Part shown: positions 27,788 through 36,935 of the stretch, in pieces
Numbering within the stretch: the first letter of the stretch is position 1
Layout of the letters: each line of letters starts with the position of its first letter
Origin: Brasilonema angustatum HA4187-MV1
GTDB lineage: Bacteria; Cyanobacteriota; Cyanobacteriia; Cyanobacteriales; Nostocaceae
Length of the DNA: 64,000 nucleotides
Assembly (NCBI GenBank): GCA_019359695.1
Contig: JAHHGV010000014.1
Coordinates: 1-64,000 of the forward strand
Direction: 5' to 3'
Notes under the pieces: generated by a model
Told to the model about the DNA's origin: nothing
Seen by the model: the letters and a program-made list of their open reading frames with translations, nothing else
Databases searched by the model: none
Translations under genes and position numbers: made by a program

Positions 27788-28579
27788 CTATAGTGGTTTT
27801 TGAGTAGGAACACCAGCAGGACGGGGAAAATGAACTGGTGTAGTTGCTACCTTCCGTAAGTAAAGACAGTGACGAATGCTTTCACTTAAGGGAGTTGTAA
27901 ATTTGTCAACTAATTCAATAACACCCCCCAATTGGTCAACAGCATTTTCTAAAGCTTTCGTTTCTTGTTCTGTCCAATTTCCTCGGTAGATAACAGCTAA
28001 ACCACCCTGCTTAAGTAATGGCAGGGCATATTCAGCACACACAGAAGCTGTCCCTACAGCGCGAACTAGGGCGACATCATAATTTTGTCGGTGCTGGGCT
28101 TGTTGACCGACTTCTTCAGCTCTACCAGTCAAAGTTATAACGTTGGTCAAATCAAGCGCAGCCCTTGTTTCTTCAAGAAACACAATCTTTTTTCGAGTAG
28201 AATCAAGTAAAATTACAGTACTATTAGCTACAGCCATAGCAACTGGAAATCCCGGAAAACCCGCACCCGTACCGATGTCAATAACAGATAGGGGAGTAGA
28301 GGAAGTGGGGGAAGATAGGGAGGTGTTTTCTCCCTCTACTCCGCCAACTCCTCCATCTTTGAGAATGGGCGCTATTCCTCGCAGAGAATCCCAAAGATGC
28401 TTTTCCCAAAATTCTTGGGCGTCGGTAATGCGAGTCAGGTTGAATTGGTTGTTACCCTGTAATATGAATTCGTAAAGTTGTTGGAATTGCACTTGCTGTT
28501 GGACAGTAGGAGTCCATTGGAGAGTTTCCTGCCAAATATTTGCCATATCCGGCAAAGAAGGCAATTTTAAGTTGTTCAC
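27788..28579 (-). CDS. rsmG: 16S rRNA (guanine-527 N7)-methyltransferase
   Basis: 263 residues, typical for RsmG/GidB. The N-terminal NQFNLTRITDAQEFWEKHLWDSL block and SAM-binding motif VIDIGTGAGFPG are clear. A low-complexity insertion of about 25 residues (GGVGGVEGENTSLSSPTSS) precedes the SAM motif, not usual for the family and probably a loop. It methylates G527 of 16S rRNA; loss gives low-level streptomycin resistance in other bacteria. It is transcribed alone, convergent with sodA and divergent from the GST gene. Confidence 0.95.
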   Translation of the reverse strand: MNNLKLPSLPDMANIWQETLQWTPTVQQQVQFQQLYEFILQGNNQFNLTRITDAQEFWEKHLWDSLRGIAPILKDGGVGGVEGENTSLSSPTSSTPLSVIDIGTGAGFPGFPVAMAVANSTVILLDSTRKKIVFLEETRAALDLTNVITLTGRAEEVGQQAQHRQNYDVALVRAVGTASVCAEYALPLLKQGGLAVIYRGNWTEQETKALENAVDQLGGVIELVDKFTTPLSESIRHCLYLRKVATTPVHFPRPAGVPTQKPL

Positions 28580-28702
28580 AGTAACACAAATAGCTTTGAA
28601 TTATATCCCAAGTTTTGTTTGTTTATTGTTAGAGTCATTTCATTGAGTGTAGGGTATAGGGTAACAATGCCCACTTTATTTATAAAACTGTAAGTTTTTC
28701 CT

Positions 28703-29368
28703 ATGTTGAGGCTGTATCACGATCCCATTTCTCCAAATTCGCGCCGTGTCTGGATTACTCTGTTGGAGAAAGAACTTGAGTTTGAGTTGGTGGAGGTGAA
28801 ACTGAATGGCGAACAGTTTCAACCAGAATTTCTGGCGCTTAATCCCTTCCACCATATTCCAGTTTTAGTAGACGACGGCTTTAATATAGTGGAATCTCTG
28901 GCAATTTTAGATTATTTAGAGGCAAAGTACCCCAAGCCTGCGATGTTGCCAACTGATGCGAAGGATTTGGCGATCGCCCGAATGGTACAACTCGTTACCG
29001 CGAATGAGTTGTTCCCTGCTATATCTCCACTGTTTCCGGTGATATTAGGCTTAGGAGAAGGAAATCCTGAAAAAATCGAAAAGGCAAAGCAGAAAGTCTC
29101 AACGGTACTGAAGTTTTTTGAGAATCTATTAGATGAACGCCCTTACTTTGGCAGTCAAAACCTAACTTTAGCCGAGGTTGTGGCTGGAACTGTAGTACCC
29201 TGGTTGCCGAGAGGGGGTGTGTCCTTGAGTGATTATCCAAAATTAAGTGCTTGGTGCGGTCGCTTGATGGCACGTCCGGCGTGGCAAACTACTGAGGCTA
29301 CACCCGAGATGATCGAAGCGTTTAAGTCTCGCATCGCGGCAAGAATGGGGCAGACACCTACAAACTAG
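28703..29368 (+). CDS. Glutathione S-transferase family protein
   Basis: 221 residues with a thioredoxin-fold N-terminal domain (about 1-80; SPNSRRVWITLLEK, then the cis-Pro and Glu-Ser glutathione-binding segment IPVLVDDGFNIVESLAILDYL) and an all-helical C-terminal domain. It resembles GstA-type enzymes. It conjugates or reduces substrates using glutathione in the cytoplasm; the substrate is unknown. A Ser (SPNS, residues 10-13) rather than Cys is the likely N-terminal active residue. It is followed by a strong hairpin. Confidence 0.88.
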   Translation: MLRLYHDPISPNSRRVWITLLEKELEFELVEVKLNGEQFQPEFLALNPFHHIPVLVDDGFNIVESLAILDYLEAKYPKPAMLPTDAKDLAIARMVQLVTANELFPAISPLFPVILGLGEGNPEKIEKAKQKVSTVLKFFENLLDERPYFGSQNLTLAEVVAGTVVPWLPRGGVSLSDYPKLSAWCGRLMARPAWQTTEATPEMIEAFKSRIAARMGQTPTN

Positions 29369-29784
29369 TATAAAATTGCATTCGTTACCCGATGACTGTT
29401 ACGGTTCTCCAATCTTGTGGGATGGGATTAGCGCCTATCCTATATCGTGCAAGGTTAGAAGCTTACCCCACAAGATTTGTCGCTATATACAAGAGGTTTA
29501 GTTTTTTAGAAAACTAAACCTCTTGTATAAATTAAATTTTTGCCCATTTTTATTAACTTGAGATGAAAGTCTAAAAATGGCATAGTATCTGTAAATTTTT
29601 TTAACCAAGAAGTTCTCTGAAAACGATTTGGAGGATTTAACTTTGCAGTCCGGAGATAAAAATGATTTAATACAATTCTTGCCAAAATACTCTTAATGAG
29701 TATGGTGATTCTACAGAAACAGTCTTGAACTATAAACAGTCTACTTTTTGTCAAGACTAATACTAAATTTAGCATTCCTTGACC
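29369..29784. other. Intergenic region before the amino acid importer
   Basis: About 415 bp without a supported gene. It contains the long hairpin at 29486-29529 and, after it, an AT-rich stretch likely to hold the promoter of the ABC importer operon. Confidence 0.6.
29486..29529. terminator. Long hairpin with 20-bp perfect stem after the GST gene
   Basis: The arms TATACAAGAGGTTTAGTTTT (29486-29505) and its exact reverse complement (29510-29529) surround the loop TTAG. It lies 117 bp past the GST stop. AT-rich sequence follows but there is no uninterrupted T-run. Probably a terminator or mRNA-stabilising structure. Confidence 0.7.
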
Positions 29785-31029
29785 ATGAAACAACCTACGA
29801 CTATTACAACTGCAATATTTGCTACTTGTGCTATCCTGCTAACAGCCTGCGGCGGTGGCACTAACAGTAGTTCAAATACTGGAACGAATTCCACCCCAAA
29901 TTCTGCGACTGACGCCGCCGCAACAACTACATCTGGTTCTATTCCCGTGGGTATTGCTTTCGCACAAACCAGCAACGTGGCGTTACTCGGTCAAGAAGGA
30001 GTCGCCGGGGCAAAGATTGCTGAAAAGTATTTTAATGATAAAGGTGGTGTGAATGGCACTCCGATTAAATTAGTGCTTCAAGACGCGGGTGGTGATGAAG
30101 CCGGAGCAATTAACGCTTTTCAAAGTTTAATTAATAAAGATAAAGTTGTTGGTATTGTTGGTCCAACTTTATCACAGCAAGCTTTTAGTGCGGATCCCAT
30201 TGCCGAAAGAGCAAAAGTTCCTGTGATTGGCGCATCTAATACCGCTAAAGGAGTTCCAGAGATTGGAGATTACGTTGCGCGTGTTTCTGCACCCATTTCT
30301 ACCGTTGCACCTCTTTCAGTGAAAGCTGCACTCAAGCAAAATCCTAACATTAAAAAAGTAGCGGTTTTTTTCGCTCAAAATGATGTTTACAGTAAGTCGG
30401 AAACAGAAATTTTTCAGAAGACAATCAAAGAGCAGGGGCTGGAAATAGTCACAGTACAAAAGTTCCAAACAAGTGACACTGACTTTCAGTCTCAAGCTAC
30501 GAATGCTCTGAATTTAAAACCAGATTTGATCGTGATTTCTGGCTTAGCTGCTGATGGTGGTAACTTAGTGCGACAACTACGGGAACTTGGTTACAAAAGC
30601 TTAATTGTTGCGGGAAATGGTTTGAACACAGCAAAAGTTTTCGCAGTTTGTCAGCAAGCGTGCGATGGAGTGATTATTGCTCAAGCTTACAGTCCACAGC
30701 AACCAGGAGAAGTTAACAAGGACTTTCGCGCTGCATATGTAAAACAATTTAACGAAGAACCACCTCAGTTTAGTGGTCAAGCTTTTGCTGCTGTACAAGT
30801 GTATGTAGAAGCATTGAAAGCTTTGGATAAAAAGTCCAAAATTAGTACAATGCCTCTTAATCAGTTACGTACAGAATTGAACAAGCAGCTTTTAGGAGGA
30901 AAGTATGAAACTCCTTTGGGTGAGATTGCTTTTACAGCTGTAGGCGATGTTATTCAAAAAGAATTTTATGTGTCAAAAATTCAGGTAGATCCAAACACTA
31001 AGAAAACTAATTTTACAATATTAAAATAG
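29785..31029 (+). CDS. Branched-chain/neutral amino acid ABC importer, substrate-binding lipoprotein
   Basis: 414 residues from ATG 29785 (a TTG two codons earlier is less likely). A lipoprotein signal (about 1-22) ends in the lipobox LLTAC, then a Ser/Thr/Asn linker (about 25-55). The rest is a periplasmic-binding-protein fold of the LivJ/LivK class (SIPVGIAFAQTSNVALLGQE start, GVAGAKIAEKYFNDKGGVNG). It captures amino acids in the periplasm and delivers them to the LivHM pore. It is the first gene of an importer operon; 7 bp separates it from livH. In Nostocales such systems recover neutral amino acids leaked between cells; exact specificity is unknown. Confidence 0.92.
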   Translation: MKQPTTITTAIFATCAILLTACGGGTNSSSNTGTNSTPNSATDAAATTTSGSIPVGIAFAQTSNVALLGQEGVAGAKIAEKYFNDKGGVNGTPIKLVLQDAGGDEAGAINAFQSLINKDKVVGIVGPTLSQQAFSADPIAERAKVPVIGASNTAKGVPEIGDYVARVSAPISTVAPLSVKAALKQNPNIKKVAVFFAQNDVYSKSETEIFQKTIKEQGLEIVTVQKFQTSDTDFQSQATNALNLKPDLIVISGLAADGGNLVRQLRELGYKSLIVAGNGLNTAKVFAVCQQACDGVIIAQAYSPQQPGEVNKDFRAAYVKQFNEEPPQFSGQAFAAVQVYVEALKALDKKSKISTMPLNQLRTELNKQLLGGKYETPLGEIAFTAVGDVIQKEFYVSKIQVDPNTKKTNFTILK

Positions 31030-31036
31030 TTGCAAC

Positions 31037-31987
31037 ATGAATATATCTATAATTTTGCAACACTTTTTGAATGGGTTATCTATTGGCAGTGTCTATGCTA
31101 TCTTTGCCTTGGGATATACCCTTGTTTACTCTATTTTGGGCATCATTAATTTGGCTCATGGTGCGGTTTTTACTCTGGGTGCATATTTTACATACACACT
31201 CATGGGTGGTGCTTTTGGATTTAATGGTGTGCTAGCTAATGCATCGCTACCTATACAATTACCATTTGCTGTTGCCTTGATTTTGGGAAGTACCATAGCA
31301 GGGTTAGTTGGGGTTTTTATTGAACGCATTGCCTTTCTACCTTTACGACAGCGCGGTTCTGATTCATTGTTAACCGTTGTCTCTAGTTTGGGTGTAGGAG
31401 TCGTGATTGTTAACTTGCTCCAGTATCTCGTAGGAGCAGAAAGTTACACATTTCCTGCCAATACTTACGGTAGTTTGCCATCATCTATTAACTTTGGAAC
31501 TCCAGGGAATCCCATTCCGATTCGTACTGTTCAAATAGTGATTTTTGCGATATCAGTCGTGGTTGTCGCAATGCTGACTTGCTTTATTAATTATACAAAG
31601 CATGGTAAAGCGATGCAGGCGATCGCAGAAGATCCAATAACAGCAAGTTTGTTAGGAATTAATAGCGATCGCTATATTGTGCTGACATTTTTTATCAGTA
31701 GTTTTCTAGCAGGAGTGGCGGGAACTTTAGTTGCTTCTAGTGTCAGCATTCCTGGACCATATTTTGGCCTTAGTTTTGGGTTGAGGGGTTTATCGATCAT
31801 TGTATTAGGTGGTTTGGGCAGTATTCCCGGTGCTGTTGTAGGAGGTTTGGTTATTGGACTAGTAGAGGCTTTTGTCCCAGGTGAATATTCAGGCTACAAA
31901 GATGCTGTTGCTTTTGGCATCCTGTTTATTATGTTATTAGTTCGACCTCAAGGTTTACTTGGGCGTCGGTTTGTTCAGAAAGTTTAA
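31037..31987 (+). CDS. livH: Branched-chain amino acid ABC permease LivH
   Basis: 316 residues, eight or so hydrophobic helices, beginning with a typical QHFLNGLSIGSVYAIFALGYTL block. The conserved cytoplasmic loop KHGKAMQAIAEDPITASLLGIN couples to the ATPases. It forms half of the membrane channel together with LivM (32632-33570). It follows the binding-protein gene by 7 bp and is separated from livM by a cupin gene and a MITE-like element. Confidence 0.95.
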   Translation: MNISIILQHFLNGLSIGSVYAIFALGYTLVYSILGIINLAHGAVFTLGAYFTYTLMGGAFGFNGVLANASLPIQLPFAVALILGSTIAGLVGVFIERIAFLPLRQRGSDSLLTVVSSLGVGVVIVNLLQYLVGAESYTFPANTYGSLPSSINFGTPGNPIPIRTVQIVIFAISVVVVAMLTCFINYTKHGKAMQAIAEDPITASLLGINSDRYIVLTFFISSFLAGVAGTLVASSVSIPGPYFGLSFGLRGLSIIVLGGLGSIPGAVVGGLVIGLVEAFVPGEYSGYKDAVAFGILFIMLLVRPQGLLGRRFVQKV

Positions 31988-32005
31988 AAGCGGATTGGTG
32001 ATTCA

Positions 32006-32467
32006 ATGATTATCGACCCAGAGAAAGTTCCTACTGAAAGACGCTCGAATTACCCCGATGAGTTCAAGCCAATGGTTGCGGGACGAATTCGACAACGCTT
32101 AGGCAACTTTGCAGGACTAAAAAACTTTGGAGTGAATCTTGTGAAGTTAGAGCCTGGAAGCTGTTCTGCTTTGCGACATTGGCATTCACATCAAGATGAA
32201 TTCATATATGTTTTAGAGGGTGAGATAACTTTAATAACAGATGCAGGTGCTGAAATTCTCAAACCAGGAATGGCGGCGGGATTTCCAGCCAATGAAGCTA
32301 ATGGACATCATTTAGTTAATCGCTCATCGGTGGTTGCAGTTTATCTGGAAGTAGGCGATCGCACTCTCTATGACGAAGCGACTTATCCTGATCATGATTT
32401 GATGACACAAGCAAGTCCTGATGGTAAGTTCAGCGGATTTATCTACAAAGATGGAACACCCTACTAA
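32006..32467 (+). CDS. Cupin-domain protein within the importer operon
   Basis: 153 residues with a single cupin barrel. The first motif is seen as HWHSHQDEFIYVLEGE and the second as the FPANEANGHHLVNRS block, whose His and Glu residues could bind one metal ion. It starts 18 bp after livH in the same direction. Such cupins act as small-molecule binding or isomerase-like enzymes. No specific substrate can be named; its position between livH and livM suggests insertion into the operon or a role with imported amino acids. Confidence 0.85.
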   Translation: MIIDPEKVPTERRSNYPDEFKPMVAGRIRQRLGNFAGLKNFGVNLVKLEPGSCSALRHWHSHQDEFIYVLEGEITLITDAGAEILKPGMAAGFPANEANGHHLVNRSSVVAVYLEVGDRTLYDEATYPDHDLMTQASPDGKFSGFIYKDGTPY

Positions 32468-32581
32468 TACCAATTCTCCATGAAGATGCACTTAAGATTT
32501 CTTAAACGAACCGCCAAGACGCCAAGAACGCCAAGAGTGGAAGAGGTAAGTATTTAGTGCAAGTTTACAGAGAATTGGTAT
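32467..32581. mobile_element. 115-bp MITE-like element inside the importer operon
   Basis: Perfect 12-bp inverted ends ATACCAATTCTC (32467-32478) and GAGAATTGGTAT (32570-32581). The interior holds a 9-mer-type repeat, AACCGCCAAGACGCCAAG followed by AACGCCAAGAG, also present near 61770. No open frame. It sits between the cupin gene, whose stop codon it touches, and livM. Confidence 0.7.
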
Positions 32582-32631
32582 AAAGCTTAGTCAAAACTCT
32601 TGGTCAAAACTTTTGGTCAAAACTTTCAAAA

Positions 32632-33570
32632 ATGGCTGAATTTATTGCTACTTATGGTTCTCTTATCGTCTCTATGGTACTAGGGGCGTTGCTGGGGCTG
32701 TCGTTATACTTGCCACTCATGGCTGGACAGTTATCTTTGGCAAGCCCTGGCTTTTATGCTTTGGGTGGTTATATTGCTGCGATTCTCTCCACAACCGTTT
32801 TCTCTTCCACAACTGGTTCATTCCCGATTCCACTGTTACTGCTGGAGATGTTGATTGCTGCAATCATTTCTGGTTTACTGGGTGTAGCGGTGGGAATTCC
32901 GGCGTTGCGGTTGCGGGGGATTTATTTGGCGATCGCCACCATTGCTTTTGTAGAAGTTCTGCGAGTCATATCCCTAAATTTGGATATTACAGGTGGTGCT
33001 GTCGGCATTTTCGGTATCCCTCAACCTTTTCAAACACCAATCGAATATTTATGGATTGTCCTACCATTGCTGTTCATCAGCATTGCATTCATTTACCGTT
33101 TAGAACGCATCCGAGTCGGAAGAGCATTCATCGCTATCCGTGAGGATGAATTGGCTGCTGGTGCGATGGGAGTTAATGCAACTTACTATAAAGTTTTGGC
33201 GTTTACCTCAGGATGTATTCTGGCTGGAATGGTTGGTGCAGTTAGCGCCCATTTTCTCAACACCTGGAATGCACGTCAAGGAACCTTTGATGCTAGTATT
33301 ATCTACTTAACTTTTGTGTTAATTGGTGGTTCCAGAACTTTCTTAGGTCCAGTTGTTGGAGGTATGGTATTTACAGCTTTGCCAGAAGTGCTGAGATCAA
33401 TATCCGATACAAGCGGTTTACCTTCTTGGTTTGCGCAATTTCTACGAGATGGTAGATTAATTATCTTTGGATTACTTATAGTGATTGGTACAATATTTTT
33501 CCCCCAAGGTCTTGTCACTCCAGATTTTTTGAAAAAATGGAGAAAGCGCAGTAATAGTCTCTTTAAATAA
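32632..33570 (+). CDS. livM: Branched-chain amino acid ABC permease LivM
   Basis: 312 residues, highly hydrophobic, with the LivM-type motif RVGRAFIAIREDELAAGAMGVN coupling to the ATPases and the block LGVAVGIPALRLRGIYLAIATIAF split over two helices. It pairs with LivH as the membrane pore. Start is the ATG at 32632. LivG follows after 5 bp, so the two are co-translated. Confidence 0.95.
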   Translation: MAEFIATYGSLIVSMVLGALLGLSLYLPLMAGQLSLASPGFYALGGYIAAILSTTVFSSTTGSFPIPLLLLEMLIAAIISGLLGVAVGIPALRLRGIYLAIATIAFVEVLRVISLNLDITGGAVGIFGIPQPFQTPIEYLWIVLPLLFISIAFIYRLERIRVGRAFIAIREDELAAGAMGVNATYYKVLAFTSGCILAGMVGAVSAHFLNTWNARQGTFDASIIYLTFVLIGGSRTFLGPVVGGMVFTALPEVLRSISDTSGLPSWFAQFLRDGRLIIFGLLIVIGTIFFPQGLVTPDFLKKWRKRSNSLFK

Positions 33571-33575
33571 ATACA

Positions 33576-34373
33576 ATGATTCAAGAAAATTTCACGACAA
33601 GTCAGTTAGGATTACCAATATTAGAGGTTAAAAATCTCACTCGCCGCTTTGGGGGATTAGTGGCGGTAAATGATGTCTCTTTTACAATAACCCAGTATGA
33701 AATATTTGGACTCATTGGTCCAAATGGGGCTGGCAAGACAACTCTGTTTAATTTGATGACAGGCTTTATCACACCTTCTAGTGGACAATTACTTTATCAA
33801 GGTGCCGATTTTTCTCAATTACATCCTCATCAAATTGCAAGTTTAGGTATTGGACGAACATTCCAAAATATTCGCTTATTTGCTGAACTATCTGCATTAG
33901 AAAATGTGAGAATTGCGCGTGATTGCCGTATCAGAACTAATACGTTCAAAGGTATTTTAGGACTGCCACCTGCTCCTAGAGAAGAAAAAAAAAGTAAGCA
34001 AAAAGCTTTAGAATTACTAGAGCTTGTTGGTTTAGGTGAACGTCAGGACGAAAAGGCTAAAAATTTTTCCTATGGCGACCAAAGACGACTAGAAATTGCC
34101 CGTGCTCTTGCCTTAGAACCACAAATATTACTGTTAGACGAACCAGCAGCAGGTATGAACCCCAATGAAAAGCAACAACTAAGTAAATTTATCCGTCATC
34201 TCCGTGACAGATTCAACTTGACGATAATTCTTATTGAGCATCATGTCCCCTTAGTTATGGGTTTGTGTGACCGTATTGCTGTCTTAGATTTTGGTCAGTT
34301 GATAGCTTTGGGGGAACCATCTGTTGTCAGAAGTAACCAAGCTGTGATTGAAGCGTATTTAGGTAATGATTAA
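33576..34373 (+). CDS. livG: Branched-chain amino acid ABC transporter ATPase LivG
   Basis: 265 residues. Walker A GPNGAGKTT (near residue 48), signature NFSYGDQRRLEIARAL, Walker B ILLLDEPAAGMNP, and a switch His in IEHHV. The RTFQNIRLF block is typical of LivG rather than LivF. It drives import with the LivF ATPase. The 5-bp spacing to livM and same direction indicate one operon. LivF follows after 148 bp of tandem-repeat DNA. Confidence 0.95.
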   Translation: MIQENFTTSQLGLPILEVKNLTRRFGGLVAVNDVSFTITQYEIFGLIGPNGAGKTTLFNLMTGFITPSSGQLLYQGADFSQLHPHQIASLGIGRTFQNIRLFAELSALENVRIARDCRIRTNTFKGILGLPPAPREEKKSKQKALELLELVGLGERQDEKAKNFSYGDQRRLEIARALALEPQILLLDEPAAGMNPNEKQQLSKFIRHLRDRFNLTIILIEHHVPLVMGLCDRIAVLDFGQLIALGEPSVVRSNQAVIEAYLGND

Positions 34374-34388
34374 GGATATGAAATCAGG

Positions 34389-34498
34389 GAACGCTTAACA
34401 GTGAACAGTGAACAGTAAACAGGGAACAGGGAACAGGGAACAAGGGGTGGACGAGTCCGTTTCCTACCAGATAACTGATAACTGATAACTAATAATTG
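34389..34498. repeat. Composite 7-bp tandem repeats between livG and livF
   Basis: A run of AACAGTG/AACAGGG units (about 34396-34442) is followed by GATAACT units (about 34470-34489). A matching pair of 7-mer runs (AACAGGG then ACTGGTA) with the same ACGCTTAACAG start lies at 63243-63320. These are short tandemly repeated repetitive sequences known in heterocystous cyanobacteria. Confidence 0.85.
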
Positions 34499-34521
34499 AC
34501 AACTACATAATATGTAAACAA

Positions 34522-35262
34522 ATGAATACAGATATATTAAATGAGAAACAGGTTTTAAAGATATTAGAAATAAAAGCTCTTTATGTTAACTATGGGGGCA
34601 TTGAAGCTCTACAAAATATTAATTTATTTGTGAACAATGGTGAGGTAGTTACCCTAATAGGTGCTAATGGTGCTGGCAAAACAACAACTCTCCGCGCTAT
34701 CTCCAAAATAATTAATCCTCGCCACGGCACAATTATGTACAACGGACGTAATATTACCCGCCGACAACCTCATGAAGTTGTACAATTAGGTATTGCCCAC
34801 TGTCCTGAAGGAAGAAGAATATTAGCTCGCCAAACAGTTTTAGATAATTTACTTTTGGGTGCTTATATTCGCTCTAATCAAACAGAGATCAGAAATCATA
34901 TTCAGCAACAATTTGATATGTTCCCGCGTTTAGCACAAAGACGTAGTCAACTTGCAGGAACTCTCAGTGGCGGTGAACAACAAATGTTAGCCATAGCCCG
35001 TGCTTTAATGAGTAAACCTAAACTTTTGCTCTTAGATGAGCCTAGCTTAGGTTTAGCACCGACAATTGTTCGTGAAATTTTTAGTATTATTCAGAATCTG
35101 CGTGCAACAGGCGTTACTATTCTTCTAGTTGAACAAAACGCCAACCTTGCTTTACAAATTGCAGACCGTGGTTACGTATTAGAAGCTGGTTGTATGACCC
35201 TATCAGGTGTAGCATCGGAATTAATCACTGATGAGCGAGTGAAAAAGGCTTATTTGGGTTGA
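34522..35262 (+). CDS. livF: Branched-chain amino acid ABC transporter ATPase LivF
   Basis: 246 residues. Walker A GANGAGKTT, signature LSGGEQQMLAIARAL, Walker B LLLLDEPSLGLAP and the VEQNANLAL segment are all typical of LivF. It is the second ATPase of the importer and, with LivG, completes a five-component system. It is the last gene of the operon; the next gene starts 161 bp later and belongs to another function. Confidence 0.95.
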   Translation: MNTDILNEKQVLKILEIKALYVNYGGIEALQNINLFVNNGEVVTLIGANGAGKTTTLRAISKIINPRHGTIMYNGRNITRRQPHEVVQLGIAHCPEGRRILARQTVLDNLLLGAYIRSNQTEIRNHIQQQFDMFPRLAQRRSQLAGTLSGGEQQMLAIARALMSKPKLLLLDEPSLGLAPTIVREIFSIIQNLRATGVTILLVEQNANLALQIADRGYVLEAGCMTLSGVASELITDERVKKAYLG

Positions 35263-35423
35263 TGAAGTTGAGAACCCTCTGGTGTTACTCTCCGAAAATA
35301 AAAATTTCGAGAGAGACTTTTTATCCATCTGGAATATAACGCTTAAACTCATTCATAATGTCAACCAGATGTAAAAAGCTTCACATCAAATCAAAAATCG
35401 TGAAAATGCCAAAAGGGTGTTAA

Positions 35424-36836
35424 ATGTTAACTTTTATTCTTAGTCACCGACGAATATTTCTCTACGGTAGCCTTGCAGGACTATTACTACGACTATTTTT
35501 CGTTATCTGGTTTCATACAACTAATGACGATACCGTTATTTATGCTGATATTGCTAAAACTTGGTTAACATCCGGTGTCTACGGAACCCAGGAAGATGAT
35601 AAATTGATTCCTACCTATGTTAGATTACCTGGATACCCTGCATTCCTGGCTGCTATTTTTGCCATCTTTGGAAATGACCATTATCTGCCAGTTCTACTAA
35701 TTCAAACTGTGGTGGATCTGGGTTGCTGTTTGCTTGTAGGGGCGATCGCACTGGAAATATTTGGAGAAGGCGCGGCTATTGGGGCATTTTTAGTCTCAGT
35801 GTTGTGTCCATTCACCGCGAACTACTGTGCTATAGCATTATCAGAAACACTATCTATCTTCTTTAGTGCACTTGCACTTTGGCTAGCGGTGAAAGGAACC
35901 AAAGCACTGAAGCAACCCAAAGATTGGGGTGCTAAGTGGTGGGCTATGTGTGGGCTAGCCATTGGTGCGGCGACGTTCCTCAGACCAGATGGTGTTATTC
36001 TGCTGATGGCAGTATGTATTTTTTTACTTTTGAAACTAGCTCAGTTTCGGCACAAAAAAAATATCATATTTGCTGGTGCGCTGACAGTAGCGATGGTGTT
36101 GGCAATGCTAACGCCCTGGACATTGCGTAATTTGTTTGTTTTCCATGAATTTCAACCGCTTGCGCCACGTTATGCGAATGCACCTGATGAATATGCTCCC
36201 ACAGGCTTTTACCAATGGGCTAAAACATGGATGGTTGATACTGCTTCGGTGGAAGATATTTACTGGAAAGTTTCAGCAGATTCTTTGGGTGAAATAGTTG
36301 ATTTAAATGATCTTCCTTACTCGGAGTTTTATAATACTGCGGAACGTGAGAAAACTGTGGCACTGTTCAGTAAACTGAATCAGACTAGGTTGCTCACTCC
36401 ACAATTAGATGCACAGTTTGCCTCTCTAGCACAAGCACGCATTGCAAAAGCACCCCTGAGATACTACTTATATCTTCCTGTTCTGCGAATTGCAGATATG
36501 TGGCTTCGCCCGCGTACAGAATATTTAGATGTTGATCTACACTGGTGGAAATTTGAGGATCCTGTTGAAGATTCCTTTAGCGTTGCTTACGCTCTACTAA
36601 ATTTCTTACTAGTTTTGATTGCAGTATTGGGGATGTGGAAATTCCGACAGTTTCCGTGTACCGGACTATTGATTGCGTTTATTATCATTCGTTCAGTGCT
36701 TCTAGGAATACTACGCGAGAATCCTGAACCCCGTTTTATACTGGAGTGCTTCCCTGTAATTCTTGTGTTCGATGGTATTATGTTCTACACATTTTGGCAA
36801 ATATATAAACAAAAAAGCAGGAATAAACGTAATTAA
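35424..36836 (+). CDS. GT39-like membrane glycosyltransferase
   Basis: 470 residues with 9-12 predicted hydrophobic helices. The first periplasmic loop carries the acidic DDTVIYADIAKTWL and the segment YVRLPGYPAFLA, features of the ArnT/PMT (GT39/GT-C) superfamily, whose catalytic Asp lies in this loop. Such enzymes transfer a sugar from a polyprenyl-phosphate carrier onto a lipid, protein or glycan on the outer face of the membrane. It is followed within 100 bp by the GH75 gene and then the polysaccharide synthase-like fusion, all rightward, so a joint role in a surface glycan is plausible. Confidence 0.8.
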   Translation: MLTFILSHRRIFLYGSLAGLLLRLFFVIWFHTTNDDTVIYADIAKTWLTSGVYGTQEDDKLIPTYVRLPGYPAFLAAIFAIFGNDHYLPVLLIQTVVDLGCCLLVGAIALEIFGEGAAIGAFLVSVLCPFTANYCAIALSETLSIFFSALALWLAVKGTKALKQPKDWGAKWWAMCGLAIGAATFLRPDGVILLMAVCIFLLLKLAQFRHKKNIIFAGALTVAMVLAMLTPWTLRNLFVFHEFQPLAPRYANAPDEYAPTGFYQWAKTWMVDTASVEDIYWKVSADSLGEIVDLNDLPYSEFYNTAEREKTVALFSKLNQTRLLTPQLDAQFASLAQARIAKAPLRYYLYLPVLRIADMWLRPRTEYLDVDLHWWKFEDPVEDSFSVAYALLNFLLVLIAVLGMWKFRQFPCTGLLIAFIIIRSVLLGILRENPEPRFILECFPVILVFDGIMFYTFWQIYKQKSRNKRN

Positions 36837-36935
36837 TTCCCCCTACACCCCTATTCTCTCACTCCCGTGATCCCCTAATTCTTGAGTTTAGAGATAATAG
36901 AACTGACGATTACAGATTATGATAAAGAATTTTAT

